Source: Ilyonectria destructans
Taxonomy: Eukaryota; Ascomycota; Sordariomycetes; Hypocreales; Nectriaceae
DNA length: 64,000 nucleotides
Direction: 5' to 3'
Assembly: GCA_020740775.1 (NCBI GenBank)
Contig: JAHEWK010000003.1
Span: 1-64,000, forward strand
The notes below the pieces were generated by a model. It was given only the letters and a program-made list of their open reading frames with translations. It was not told where the DNA came from and searched no databases. How positions within the stretch are numbered: position 1 is the stretch's first letter; each line of letters starts with the position of its first letter. Positions 34,721 to 46,400 of the stretch are shown here, piece after piece. Position numbers and translations under genes: made by a program.

Positions 34721-35289
34721 TGTAACCGCGGACGGGGGTCGGAATTCTTCACACGACGCAACGGGACGATAAGTTCCCTGACAAAAGCGGTCGGGGATTG
34801 AGAAATGGGGTCGATTGGGGTGCTTTGTCCTTTTTTTATTTATTTTTAGATTAATAATCGAAGCACGCCAGAGGAGCTAGCGTCACTATGTCCTCGACAG
34901 TGGCTTGAACTAACCTCATTCCTGCATCGCTTCTATGTAGTTTATGGCTTAATGCAACGAATTTGTAGACGCTCCGGCAAGGCCGCAATAAAAAGTACTT
35001 TGCCCATTGTCGGGGTGGACTTGGCCAGCACAAAACCTCCTTTGTTACCCCCAGCTTTGATTTTCAGGCCCACTTTATCGGGGTTACTTCCCCAACTCAC
35101 CATCCTGTGGTGAAACGCAAACTTAACCTTGTGCGTCTTGTTAGTTCTTGGTGATTGTTCGGTCATAGATTTGAGCCCCCTTAGGGTTAGTACGAGCCCA
35201 GTTCTTTCGTAGTGGTTGTGGTATGAAACTGCACGCTGTGTAGGAGGATATCTTTATTGTCGCCGATCATGGCCGCGACTAAATGGGCG
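34721..35289. other. Intergenic upstream of the C2H2 gene
   Basis: No recognised gene. A 74-codon minus frame (34942-35166) is basic and Lys-rich but matches no family I know. Confidence 0.45.
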
Positions 35290-35460
35290 TTAGGTTCCAA
35301 GTTGGCCAGTATATTTGGCCTGCAAGTCCAGGAGCGGTTTGCATTTGGTGCTTTCTAGGCTGCGGACCGTAGTGTTGACCTGGTGACCTTGCTCAAGGAG
35401 CAACTTGACCACGTACAGGCCGATAAAGCCGGTTCCGCCCGTGACGAGTGATTTTGGCAT
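35290..35460 (-). pseudogene. Extended-SDR fragment, paralogue of the 2.76-kb pseudogene
   Basis: 57 codons from ATG at 35460: MPKSLVTGGTGFIGLYVVKL with an intact GxxGxxG NAD(P) loop, then EQGHQVNTTVRS and KCKPLLDLQAKY. The match to the pseudogene at 2759 is close (SLVTGGTCFIGLYVVKLLLE, KCKPLLDLQTKY). It breaks off after KYTGQLGT with a TAA and no further SDR sequence. It is only the first beta-alpha-beta of the Rossmann fold and cannot be catalytic. It also shows what the lost start codon of the other copy looked like. Confidence 0.75.
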
Positions 35461-36175
35461 CTTTGTTAGCCTAGTAGCGTGGTGGTGCGAAAGCTCGCTC
35501 TCCTAGGTATGAAGTCGGTGGCATGAATCTGAGATGTCAGGATAGGGACCTAAACCAACCGGAGAGAAGCCTTTTTTAGTTAATACCCCAAGTGGTTAAT
35601 CTGGAAACAAGTAAGGAACCATATCCTCAATTTTCCGAAACTGGAATTGCGATTAGGTTAGACCACAAGCATCCCAAACTCGTCTTTTCCTTACAAATCC
35701 TATTTCTCTATGAATCAGCAGCCCCGACCTGCAAATTGCTTTGTAATAGTATGTTGCTCGGGCCAACTCATACATACCCCGATAGGACTCATTCAGGTCC
35801 CGACCGGACATGTGGAGACGCAACAGTTAGATTACGATTACTGATCACTTCACGCTAAGTTCAGGTCTCCAGCAGGACGTAGCCTCAAGTAGAGGATCCG
35901 GTTAATAAACCCTCCATAAGAATAGTATAACTTTAGACTTTATAGTAGTTTCCTTTCGTCCGGTGCTCTTTCCATCCGGTCCAAATTGGACTACTTGAAG
36001 GCGCGTTGCACATATATAAGCAACGTGTATATATAGCCAGTTAGCTAGCATCCCTAACTGCTACTCAGGACACAGGATCTTTAAATTCTATTAATTTTGA
36101 TTAACTCTTTCGATTTCCGCTATCGTTGCAGCAAACCCCTCTACAAGAATTGATCTTACTCGAGCCCTTCCCGCC
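35461..36175. promoter_or_regulatory. Intergenic and promoter of the serine hydrolase gene
   Basis: No gene. A TATATAAG at 36013-36020 lies about 155 bp upstream of the ATG at 36176, with an AT-rich leader between them. Confidence 0.45.
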
Positions 36176-37563
36176 ATGACGATCTCAAACGAGGCCACGC
36201 TACAAATTCAAGCACATTTGGATGGTGTCACCAGAGACCCATCCAAAGGAGTGCCCGGCCTGGTCTTCGTATCTGTCGACAAGAACGGGGATACTCTTGC
36301 CGCCCAGGTGTCTGGGACAAAGGGCCTCAATAGTGCCGATCCTATGACTTTGGAGACTATTTTCTGGATCGCGTCCTGCACGAAGCTGATCACAGCTATT
36401 GCCTGCATGCAGCTAGTGGAGCAGGGCAAACTGGCGTTGGACGACGCGCAGCAGGTGTACTCTCTTTGCCCAGAGCTAAAGGAGAAGGAAGTCCTCCAGG
36501 ACGGCAAGTTGATTCCACGGCAGGGCGACATCACGCTCCGGAATCTGCTGTCGCATACTGCCGGGTTCGGGTACACGTTTTTTAACCAGGGCCTGAAAGA
36601 TCTGGCGCAGGCTCAGGGCCTCGATGATCTCACATCTGATGAAAAGAACATGATGGCAATGCCACTGGTAAACCAACCAGGGACTACATGGGAATACGGT
36701 GTAGGTCCCTCACTGAATTACCCCAAATGAAGAAGCCTGCAGGACCCCTGGCTGACATCTCTTTTGTAATAAGATTAATATCGACTGGGCCGGCATTTTA
36801 GTTGAGCGCGTCTCTGGACTTAAATTAAATGGCTACTTCCAAAAGCACATCTTTGAGCCCCTAGGCCTAAAGCATATCAATATGGTTCCGACGTCTGAGA
36901 TGAAGCAGAACCTCGCGAGTATGCACCAGCGGTCTAACGGTACCAACTCAGAGCGCGATCACCCTCTTTATCGCCCGCTAATGGCTGAGACTGCGGAGGA
37001 GCGGGACAACCTTTTCAACTCAGGGGGTGGTGGCTGCTTCGCTAGGCCTACCGACTTTGTCCGTATGTGTAGCTTCCTCCTTGGGTACGCGACCATTTGC
37101 AGCATCTATTTGTACTGACAAATCCTTCCCCCCATGCGAAGAAATCCTCGCGACTCTCCTTAACGGTGGCACTTCCCCAAAAACGTCGGTACAGATTCTG
37201 AAGCCTGAGACCGTGGACGCCATGTTCCAGAACCAGATCCCAGAATTCCCCGATTTCGGCCGCCAGGGTGCTTTCAGCGTGAGGCCGGAAATGGCCAATT
37301 CGATGAAGGATACGTACCCGCAAGAGGGCAACCCGCCACAGGGGTGGGGCCTCAGTTTCTTCCTAACGATCGAACCTGGAGCGACTGGTAGGGGTGCGAA
37401 TACGGCGTTTTGGGGTGGATTGCCGAATCTCTACTACTGGGTTGATCGCGAGAAGGGCGTAGCGGGCATGATTGCGAGCCAGGTTATGCCGTTTGGGGAC
37501 CCGCAGGTGGTGGGCGAGTGGGTGGCGTGTGAGGCAACGGTGTATCAGGGCCTGGCGAAATAA
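36176..37563 (+). CDS. Beta-lactamase-family serine hydrolase (LovD/esterase-like)
   Basis: 411 residues, exons 36176..36700, 36774..37062 and 37142..37563. Class C beta-lactamase/transesterase fold: SCTKL gives the S-x-x-K catalytic pair near residues 67-70, WEYGINIDWAG carries the Tyr of the Y-x-N motif, and GWGLSFF and FWGGLPNLYYWVD follow near the end. No signal peptide, so probably cytosolic. Family members hydrolyse esters or transfer acyl groups (LovD in lovastatin synthesis is one), and many stand alone. There is no polyketide synthase nearby, so a LovD-type partner is not supported here. The second intron has a CTGAC branch site and the acceptor GCGAAG. No lesion seen. Confidence 0.87.
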
Positions 37564-37718
37564 ACCGTATGACAATTGAGTTTGTGACGCTGGAGTCTCC
37601 TCTGTTCCAAACTAAGTAATTACACCTGAAAATGCTAGCTGATGACGAAAGAGACTAAAAATTCATCATTCATTCATCATTCATTAGCTTGTTATCATCA
37701 GGTGGGGTCAATTAAGTA
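37564..37718. other. 3' flank with ATTCATC repeats
   Basis: Short intergenic stretch with three tandem-like TTCATCATTCA copies near 37660-37685. Confidence 0.45.
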
Positions 37719-38060
37719 TGTGACGGCCGTGCTTATTCTGGACAGTCGGTACGGGGTAGGCGCGGGTCGTGGGGGTTCAGGTCCTAGTAGGGATTAGGGC
37801 GTTTAGGTGTAAGTCGTAGTGTGGTTACTGCGAACGGAGTAATACAGTAGAATGAGGGTGTTACGTCTGGTAATGTATAGCTGGTGCATTGAGCTAGGTA
37901 ACCAAGTTGTATTGATAGCTGAGGGGCTGGTGTCCTACCGACGGCCAGTCCCTCGAATTAATATACTAGAGTGTCCTGATCACGATCACCGTGCTGGTGA
38001 TCATGATCACTGGTGATCGTGGGTGATCAATTCGTGATCACTTACGGATTAACTAAGGTG
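37719..38060 (-). mobile_element. Diverged solo LTR, related to the one at 31.5 kb
   Basis: Begins TGTGACGG, the complement of the other LTR terminus. It shares with the reverse complement of 31546-31874 the order GGGTAGG, GTCGTAGTG, AGTAAT..AGTAGAAT, AACCAAG..GTRTTGATAGCTG and ATATACTAGA. The distal part is a GTGATC/GATCAC-rich tract (37977-38042) and the far end is not recognisable, so the right border is approximate. Confidence 0.6.
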
Positions 38061-38587
38061 CTAATCCCGGAGGCTGAGAAGAATATTGCGATTCCACATG
38101 GAAATGATGTCGTCGGCCTGCGGCGACTCACCGGCGCAAGACACAAGTGTCATGATGCCAGAGCAGCCACTTGAAATGACACATCATTTGTTGCTGACGG
38201 GTTGTCCCGAGGAGAGGGCGTCGTTATCCACAACTTCAGTAGCCTTACAGCGTGCCTACTGGTGTCAGAGCCCGCAGCGCCAAGGAAGTAGCCAAAGACC
38301 CTCAGCCATTCAAGAATATGCAAGGCGAAGCAATTCGAGGCCTGTACGGAGTACAGGTGCTGTCAATGTTTATTAGGTAGAGAGGCTTAGTTGGCTTCGT
38401 GGCGTTTAAACGACAAGAATTGGGGGAACCTTTACGAAAAAAGCTGGGGGGGAAGGCTGCCTTTCGCAAATCGAAAGTGGGGGCACTCGATTTCATGTGG
38501 GGACTTGTGATTGGTAAGTGGCTGGAGAAGAAAACCCTGGTTTTTCGCATCGGGTGCGGACATGTTACTAACGAGGCCGATACCGTA
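38061..38587. other. Intergenic, no gene recognised
   Basis: An 84-codon frame at 38399-38653 runs into the MITE TIR and is not credible as a gene. Confidence 0.45.
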
Positions 38588-38784
38588 GCGACTCGACAAA
38601 TTCGCCTGCATTTTTTTACACTAGTGCCCGCAAATTACTCTATAGATGTTTGACAGGTCTGCCAATGACCAATGATTTTGGAGCCCACTTCCTTAATGCC
38701 TGTAGATAACTTCTTCATATAGTTAAATGAGGGGCGTTTTGCGGGCACTAGTGTAAAAAGTTGCGGGCGAATTTGTCGACTCTT
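38588..38784. mobile_element. Second MITE, 197 bp, ~50-bp TIRs
   Basis: TA at 38586-38587 and 38785-38786 flanks inverted ends. Left TCGACAAATTCGCCTGCA..TTTACACTAGTGCCCGCAAA pairs with right TTTGCGGGCACTAGTGTAAA..TGCGGGCGAATTTGTCGA with a few mismatches. There is no coding capacity. TIR sequence is unrelated to the 8.4-kb MITE. Confidence 0.82.
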
Positions 38785-39769
38785 TACGGTAGTTGAAGCT
38801 TGTCTGCGAGCTAACTGTGACCCCTGCAGTCCCTGTCGTCGGGCACATCCGTCGCAACGCTGGATGAAGCGTCACTATTGGGAAGGAAACTTGCTGCACT
38901 TGGAGCTTCTCGAGGTCGAGGTGGCAGTACCAATAGGGCACCTAGGCTCTGTGGATGTTGAGTTTCCTTGATCTGGCTTTGCTTTACCTCTACATCGCAG
39001 TCACATCACTTATATCGACATATAACGCAAGTGTAGAGATATCTCTTACATCCTGTTTGCGTATCAAGCGGGACTTCCCCATGCGACGGCCTAGTCAAGG
39101 GGCATCGGACCAACAATTAGGCCGAGGGCATGGCAGCTTGGTCATGTCCGCTGAATCGCGTTTGACGCTGACCTTAATCTTGTTAGCCGTCTGTAATTTC
39201 AACGATCCGATAGGCTGCGGCAGAGCAGCGCCGATGAGTAATGCGAATCGGAACAATCACTTTTATGGTAAAGGCGCAAAATCATCAGGTGCTTGCGTAG
39301 CCTCTACCGTCTGAATGCCGAGCGAATGCCACACTAGCAGCGGGCCTGGAAAACTCAAATCGAGACTAGACGGCGCAAGGATTGGAAATGAATGCCTAAT
39401 TGACAGATGTAGGGTACCTACTACTGGTAGGTGTAAAGTACTGCCGAAGAGTACTTCGCTACAAACATTAGGGAATAGCTCCCTATCACGTGCAAACAGA
39501 GACTCCGCAAACTGGCACTTCCGCCCCCCTGGCCTGGGGACCTGTAGGGACTAGTTGGGCGGCAGCCGGATAGCCTTGCGGACTTGTCAATTCATTTGCC
39601 TGGATTTGGGCAATTCTGGAATGACCCAGCAGGCCTTTTTTTGCGCTTTTATAAAAGGGACTTGCTCCTCTCAGCTGCCGATGAGTGTCTTTGTGTTACA
39701 CTTGCTTCATTCCAGCCCACCCAATCCATCTCTACATCTACATCTACTCTCACCAGTTAATATCTCACT
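38785..39769 (+). promoter_or_regulatory. Intergenic and promoter of the split SDR gene
   Basis: No gene. TATAAAAG at 39650-39657 lies about 113 bp upstream of the ATG at 39770, with a pyrimidine-rich leader. Confidence 0.55.
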
Positions 39770-40221
39770 ATGGCATCGTTCAACCCGGATAAGGATATCC
39801 CCGACCTCTCTGGAAAGGTGGTCCTTGTCACAGGAGGAAACACCGGTCTAGGCCTCGAGACCATTCTGCAGCTCTCGAAGCATCACCCCGCGCACATCTA
39901 CCTCGCAGCCAGATCGGAAGAAAAGGCCAAGAATGCCATCGAGGAGGTCCGAAGCAAGATTTCCAACGCCCCGCCTATTTCCTTCATTCAGCTCGATCTT
40001 GGGTCCTTTGCGAGCATCAAAGCAGCCGCCGCATCATTTACTGCTTCATCTGATCGATTGGATATCTTGATCAATAACGCCGGAATCATGGCCACGCCAG
40101 AAAGGCTTACCGAGGATGGATATGAGATCCAGCTTGGGACCAACCACTTGGGCCCCGCGCTCCTCACAAAGCTGCTCCTGCCGACGCTCAAGGCGACCGC
40201 AGCTAAGAAGCCATCAGACGT

Positions 40222-40382
40222 TGATGCGTGGGTCATGTGGACCATGGGGGTCAGGTTATGTGTAGGAAGTAAGATGTCTTGTCTATGGATAAGCTGAGCA
40301 GATTGTCTTATATGACGGCTAACTGCTCAGTAGATGCCTGGCTTGCCAGGCATCCCTAGGATACGGCTAGCTGCACGCATCA
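40222..40382 (-). repeat. 3' LTR of the chromovirus
   Basis: 161 bp, TG...CA with 9-bp complementary termini, downstream LTR in element orientation. Confidence 0.93.
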
Positions 40383-40483
40383 TATCCCGGGCTTTGAAAG
40401 AAGCAATCACTGTCCTCAGTGAGCCTCTTCTATCTATCTTCTACATTTCCTTCCCTATCGCATCTTGCGATCTTCCTTCCTGA

Positions 40484-43400
40484 TCAGCGTATTCCTCGGC
40501 TGCGGCCGCGGCGTAGCTTGGCGCGGCGGAACGGGGCATCTTCGTCTTCTTTATTATCAGAGGGATGCTGGGCTTTGAAGTCCCGTACCAGCTGGGGGTC
40601 GATATTCTCGCTGCGCACCCAGGAGTCATGCTGCGGTCCCCACCCCTTCCAGCGGACCATAAAGCCCTCGAAAGGCGTGGCGGCGCGGCCTAGGTTACGG
40701 ACTTGCTTAAATAGCAGTCTCTCAACCTCATACTGGTCTCCAACCTCTTCATCCTCTTCCAGAGGGCCCGGTTCGTCGGGCTGGAAGTCGTCGGCGTGGG
40801 CAGGCTGCAGGTGCCTGCAAGAGATCACTGGATGGATCTTCATCGTGCTCGGTAGGTCCAGTCGGCAGGCCAGGTCCCCTACCATTTCCAGTATCTCATA
40901 GGGCCCCGAGCGCTGTTGCGACCACTTCCGTGGGGGCCTTCCGGGCAGGTAATATCCATCGTGGAGCCGTAGGTACACGCGGTCTCCTGCCTTCAGCTGG
41001 ATCGGCCGGTGCTTGGCATCGTACCAGCGCTTGGCCTTAGCGGCTGCAAAGTCCATCGCAAGCTGGGCATCCTTACGGACGGCTTCGCGCATAAAGACCA
41101 GATCAGGGACGTCATCGTCGAGCTGGAATGACTCCAGAGGCCCGCGGAGGCTAAAGCCGTAGATAAACTCGTGCGCTGAGGTCTTCGTCCCTGTGTTGTA
41201 GGCCCCGTTGAGGTTCCACTGGAGGGCCGGCAGCAGATAGGTCCAGTTGTCGCCGGGATGCTCCATATTGTGGAAGCGTAGGGCTATCTCCACGGTCTGG
41301 TTCCGCCGTTCGGCAAGACCGTCAGCAGACGGATGGTAGGCTGCGGTCATCGCTAGCCGGGTTCCAAAGCTCTTCCAGAGACCTCTCCAGAAGGGCGATG
41401 TAAACTTGGAGTCGCGGTCCGAGATGATAACCTTGGGTATGCCCCAGTCCGATAGCATAAGCTGCCGGGCTAAGACAGTGGCCCAGTCTGCTGCTGTGTA
41501 TCGGCAATAGCCAGGAATCAGCAAGTTCCTCTTGCTTGCGGCGCAGGTTACGGTCATCAACTGGTCGAAGGTATCGAAGCCCTCTAGGGCCCACGGGGAG
41601 TCCTTCGAGGAAACAGGGGGCATCTCGGTAATGAAGTCAATAGCGATCGTATGCATCGGCAATAGAGGGGCCCGGACGGGCTGATAGTTGCCGATCCGTT
41701 GTTGCCGGTCTGTCTGCCCAAGACAGCAGGTCTCGCAGCTGTGGATGTGCTTCTTTATTCGGGTCGAGAGGTTCCGGATTGACAGGCCTGATAGCTCTCT
41801 TGTCATTCGTTCTATGCCAAAGTGATGCTGGTCGTCATGGGCCATCTTTAGCATATCGTCAATCATAGAGAAAGGGACGCAGAGTCGGCTGTAGCCGTCG
41901 ACGCTATTGTGATAGAGAAGGCCATCTCGAAGGCGGAAAGGCAGCCCGCGCTTGGCTAGGATCATAGAGATGATCTTCTCGTAGTGGGGGTCCCTGATGT
42001 ATCCCTCCCGAAATCGGGTCTTCGACTCGTCTGCCATCAGGGCTTCTATAGCGACGAGCACGTCGTCAAGAGCCGTGTAGTCCGGTCTCGTACGGGCTGG
42101 GTTGTTGTCGGTCTCTGGAGCCGTTAGGCGGCTTAGGGCATCCGGAATGAAGTTCTTTTCCCCGGGCAGGTGATATACCCGGAGATCATATTCCGATAGA
42201 TAGATCGATGCCACTACCAGCCGTCGGTTGGCGCGACCCGTGCTTGCCGTGGCCAGTGTTGTCTTCTCGACGATTTGCTTTGTAGCCGAATGGTCTGTTA
42301 GGACCTCGATTGCGTGTTGCGACGACTGTAGTGACGTTCGGAGCCTTCTAACGGCCCAGACCAGGCAGGCGACTTCGAGCTCCGTTGGGCCGTATCGCTG
42401 TTCCGCTGGGGTCAGCTTGCGGCTGAGGAAGCAGATCGGCTGGACTGCTGTCGCGGGGATGTGGGTTCCGGGCTCCCAGTTGTAGCCTTCCTTCAGGTGG
42501 AATAGGACTGCTCCAAAGCCTCGTTCTAAGCTTCCGTCGACCTGCAGAAAGAGGCGGCGTTGGGGGTCAAGATGTGACAGCATCCGGCCGGTTGCTATAC
42601 TCCTCTGTAGGGCCTCAAAGGCAATGCGTTCTTGTTCTGTTGGCTCGTAGAAGGTCGTGCGTGTATACGCCTTACGTTTGTTCAGGTTGTTATCAACGAC
42701 CCGACCTTCCTTCCGTCCCTGGGCTAGAAGGGCCACCTTCCGTTCCTGCAGGGGCTCGACGAGCTGGCTATAGTACGGAATGAGATGACGGATATACCCT
42801 GTAGCGCCGATATACTGTTCAAGGCTGGCGAGCTGGCGAGGGAATTCGAGCTTGGCAAAGGCAGCCATCCGTTCCTCTGTTGTCGTCAGACCTAGGGCAT
42901 CGACGCGGAAGCCCAATAGCTGTGCGCTAGGGTATCCGATCCAGCTCTTGGTCGGCGAAATCGTCAGGTTCTTGCTCTGGAATAGCCGGAATAGCGTCTC
43001 TAGGTGCCGTAGATGCTCGTCTTCTGTCTCCGAGAAGATGACGATATCGTCGATAAAGGCACGGCAGAAGGTTTGATGGGGCCTCAACAGACGATCCATA
43101 TACCTCTGTACATACGCTGGGGAGTTGCGGAAGCCCATTGGGGCTACCGTTGACCTCTCCAGGCCTCTATGGCTAGTCATCGTAAACCGGTCTCGGTGTT
43201 CCAGTGCGACGCCGAACTGGAAGAAGAAGGACGAGGCGTCAATCGCTGTGATAAATCGGGCGCCTCGGAGGGCCTGGATGACGTCTTCTTGTCGCGGCAG
43301 CGGGTAGTTGTCCGGGATCGTGATCTTGTTCAGGGCTCGTAAATCGACCACAATACGGCCCTTGGCTTCGCCATTGACGATTCGCCAGACTACAAAGATA

Positions 43401-46400
43401 GGGGCCGCAAAAGGCGTAGGTCCTTTGGCCCAGTCGAGCCTACCTTGGTTATGGAGCTTGTCAAATTTCTCGTCGATGAACTTCCGGTCTTTCAAGCCAG
43501 CTGGATAGGGCCGTTGGGCGATCTTGCATTCGTGCCAGTTATCAATCAATGGGACCTGCATTTCCTCTCCCTCAGGGACCTTGACGAGGCCTGTATCGAC
43601 CCAAAGCTCGGCATAGTCCCTGACCAGTCTTCGGACGTGCCGAGTAAATCGGCGGCTGCGGGCATAGATGTGTATGCCTTCCACTGTGGTCTCTTCAGGC
43701 AGGTTGGGGGTCCGTTGGACGTAGGCTTGGGTGGGTCTTCGAGCCTCAGCTTCTGTAATGATGTCGTCTGCAGTAGGGGCTACAGTGGCTCCCTTGCAGA
43801 GGACTGATAGGTCCGTTAGGGCTGGAGCTGTATCTGCGGCAGGGGTGTTGCTTGCGGCGGAAGCGATGTATGCGGCTGCTTGACAGGGCGTCTTGCGTCG
43901 CTGCTTCCAGGCTAGGCTGCCGGCTTGTACGTCGGCAAAGATAGCATCACTTAGGGTCTCTGGAGTTGACAGCGTGGGATTCCCTCGTTGCCAGTCGATG
44001 CTATAGTCTCCTGAGGCAATAGCCTTAATGTCTTCGCCGAGGGCGAATTTGCTAGCTACTGTAGCTAAGCCGGCTGTATCCCCATAGCTGTTGCCAACAG
44101 CATTGCTGCTGCCGGCTCCAAGACTGGATACAGCTGCAGCTGTAGCTACAGTCAGGGCGACGAGGGCGTTAGACCAGGTGGTCGCGAGGTAGCCGTCTTC
44201 TTCGCATTCCGTAACGTTCCCGACCTTCTGCTTGCGACGAAGCCGGATATCGCCCTTGGTGTTATTGACGATCAGCACAGCCGGCGGGGAGTTGGTATCG
44301 ATGATCGCATTAACTGCAGTCGGCAGGGAGGCGTGGAAGGCAAAAGATCGGTCTTTTGGAACCTCCTTCCAGTAGGCAGGGACCATACGAGTCTGCCCGG
44401 CCGGAATAACAGTATTCCGGGCCACACCGACCCGTCTGACGACCTTCTTGTGCAGCTGGAGGATCTCAAAGGGGAAATAGAAGTCATCCAGGACTGTACA
44501 GTGGATCTGCTTTTGGGAGAGCAGGATGTCGCAGGCATAGGGGTCAAGAAAGGCTGTGCCCAGCAGAGCTATTGGCTTCAGAGCATCCTGGACCCAGGCC
44601 GAGCAGGTGAACTTGGCAATCTTCGCAGTTGTGCCGTCGGCTCCAAAGCCTTGAATATAGAGGCTAAAGGTAGCCCACTCGTGCAGCTGCTGTCGCCCGC
44701 AGACGCCGTCGATGAATACAGGCGGCTTATCCTCAATGGTATGCTCTAGGCTCTGTAGCCAGGTCCGGTCAACAATAGGGTTTCCGCAGCCGGAATCAAC
44801 GCAGATTTCCACAGAGTCCTTTGCATCGGGCGATGGCTTCACAGTAATACGCATGTGCGTATATCGGGCACCCTGTAGAGCTCGAGGCTTCGGTACCAGC
44901 AGTTGCTGGGCTGTTACGAGCGCCGGCTCTAGTGCAGTCAGGTCTAGAGCGGCCGGCACAGTCGGCTCCAGTGTAGTCAGCTTCGGCACGGTTTCAGGGG
45001 CTGGAATTGTCTTTCCGTGGCAGCCGTCTCTGAGGTGGGCGAAAAGCTTGTTCCGCGACTGGAAGACCTTTTTGCACCTCTTACAGTGAGGTGCCTTGAG
45101 CTGGTTTGACAGTCCCTCCAGCGCTAGCTCAGACGGCTTGATACAGCACCTAGCGACGAGGTGTTCGTCTAGAATAGACTGGGACGGGAAGATCCGTCGG
45201 CAGGTACGGCACTGTATCGTGCTAGCTATACCGGCTAGGTCTTGTAATCCTTGGGTCATGGCAGAGAAATAGGCCTCTCGAGACTGCGTTGAGGATGTAG
45301 ATGAATCCGACGTAGACCCATCATCTTCCTTATCGGCATCTTGGCTGTTGTCGGTATCCTCGCTAGCCAGGTACTTCTTCTCAAAGCGGACCTTCTTTTC
45401 GGACTTGATGTCGCTGTCTCGCAAGGGTCGGTCTCTGCGATTGTTGTAGGAGGCTCGTTTCTCATCTCGTGGCCGGTCGTAGCTGCGGCGCCGGTCATTA
45501 TCATAGCTCGAGGGCCGGCTATATCGGTAGCCGGGCTGTTGGTCGTCTCGGGGTCCGTCGCGGCGGCTGTGTTCGTCACGGCGGCCGTCTTCGTCGCGGC
45601 GGCTGTCTCGGGCTCTGTCTTGCTGGCCTCTTCGGGTATCATCGCCACGGCCGTAGCGGTTTCCTCTGTCAAAGGACTGACCTTGGCGGCTCCGCCGGGA
45701 AGATAGCTGCTCGTCCCGCAGCATCATTGCATCAATAGTCGGGCGGCGTTCTTCACATTCCTGGATGAACGCCGTCAGAGATGTCCTTTTCTTCGGGATG
45801 CTGAGGAACCGAGAGATCTCAATATCGATGAGCGGAAAGATGGTCTGAAGGATAAGACGGTCTTCGTTGTATCCGATCTGCTTAGCAAGGCTAGCCTTCC
45901 GCTGAACCCACTGGGTGATAGATACATCAGTCCGGGCCAGCTCGAGGGTGTACTTGCCCGTCTGGAGCTCTGCGATGAGCTCTGCGTCTGACCGCTTGAA
46001 GCGTCGGATGAGCTTGTCGCAGAAGGTCGAGATAGATGCTTGCAGCAGCTTCTCGCGAGACCGAGCATTCAGCTCCCCCATAAACCACCCCTGGGCTCCG
46101 CCGCCTAGCAGGGAGGTATAGTGCTCTTGCAGACAGTCGTCTCCATAGCGTTGGAAGACGCGGAGGTGCTCGCAGAAGAGATAGACATCCGTGTACACCT
46201 GCTTACCCTGGACGATGACGAGACCGGTCTTCTTGTAGTCCTTGAAATCGGGATCGAAGGTGCCGACAGTCTCCCGCTTGATCCGCTTAACCATCGATCC
46301 ATCAGTCTCAGTGGAGAAGGGGGTTGTATCGCGGCTGCGGCATTTAGCAAGGCCGATGCTGTCGTCTGAGGAAGAGAGATTGTCATCTTCGTCGGTCCTG

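Noticed and set aside
34942..35166. Basic 74-codon minus-strand frame upstream of the C2H2 gene
   Set aside because: Lys-rich composition looked ribosomal-protein-like, but I could not match it to any ribosomal protein and no introns or neighbours support it.
36176..37563. Reading the serine hydrolase as a secondary-metabolite LovD acyltransferase
   Set aside because: No polyketide or nonribosomal peptide synthase is visible in the window, so only the fold-level call is supported.
38399..38653. 84-codon plus-strand frame
   Set aside because: Its last third is the terminal inverted repeat of the MITE and the rest has no motif.
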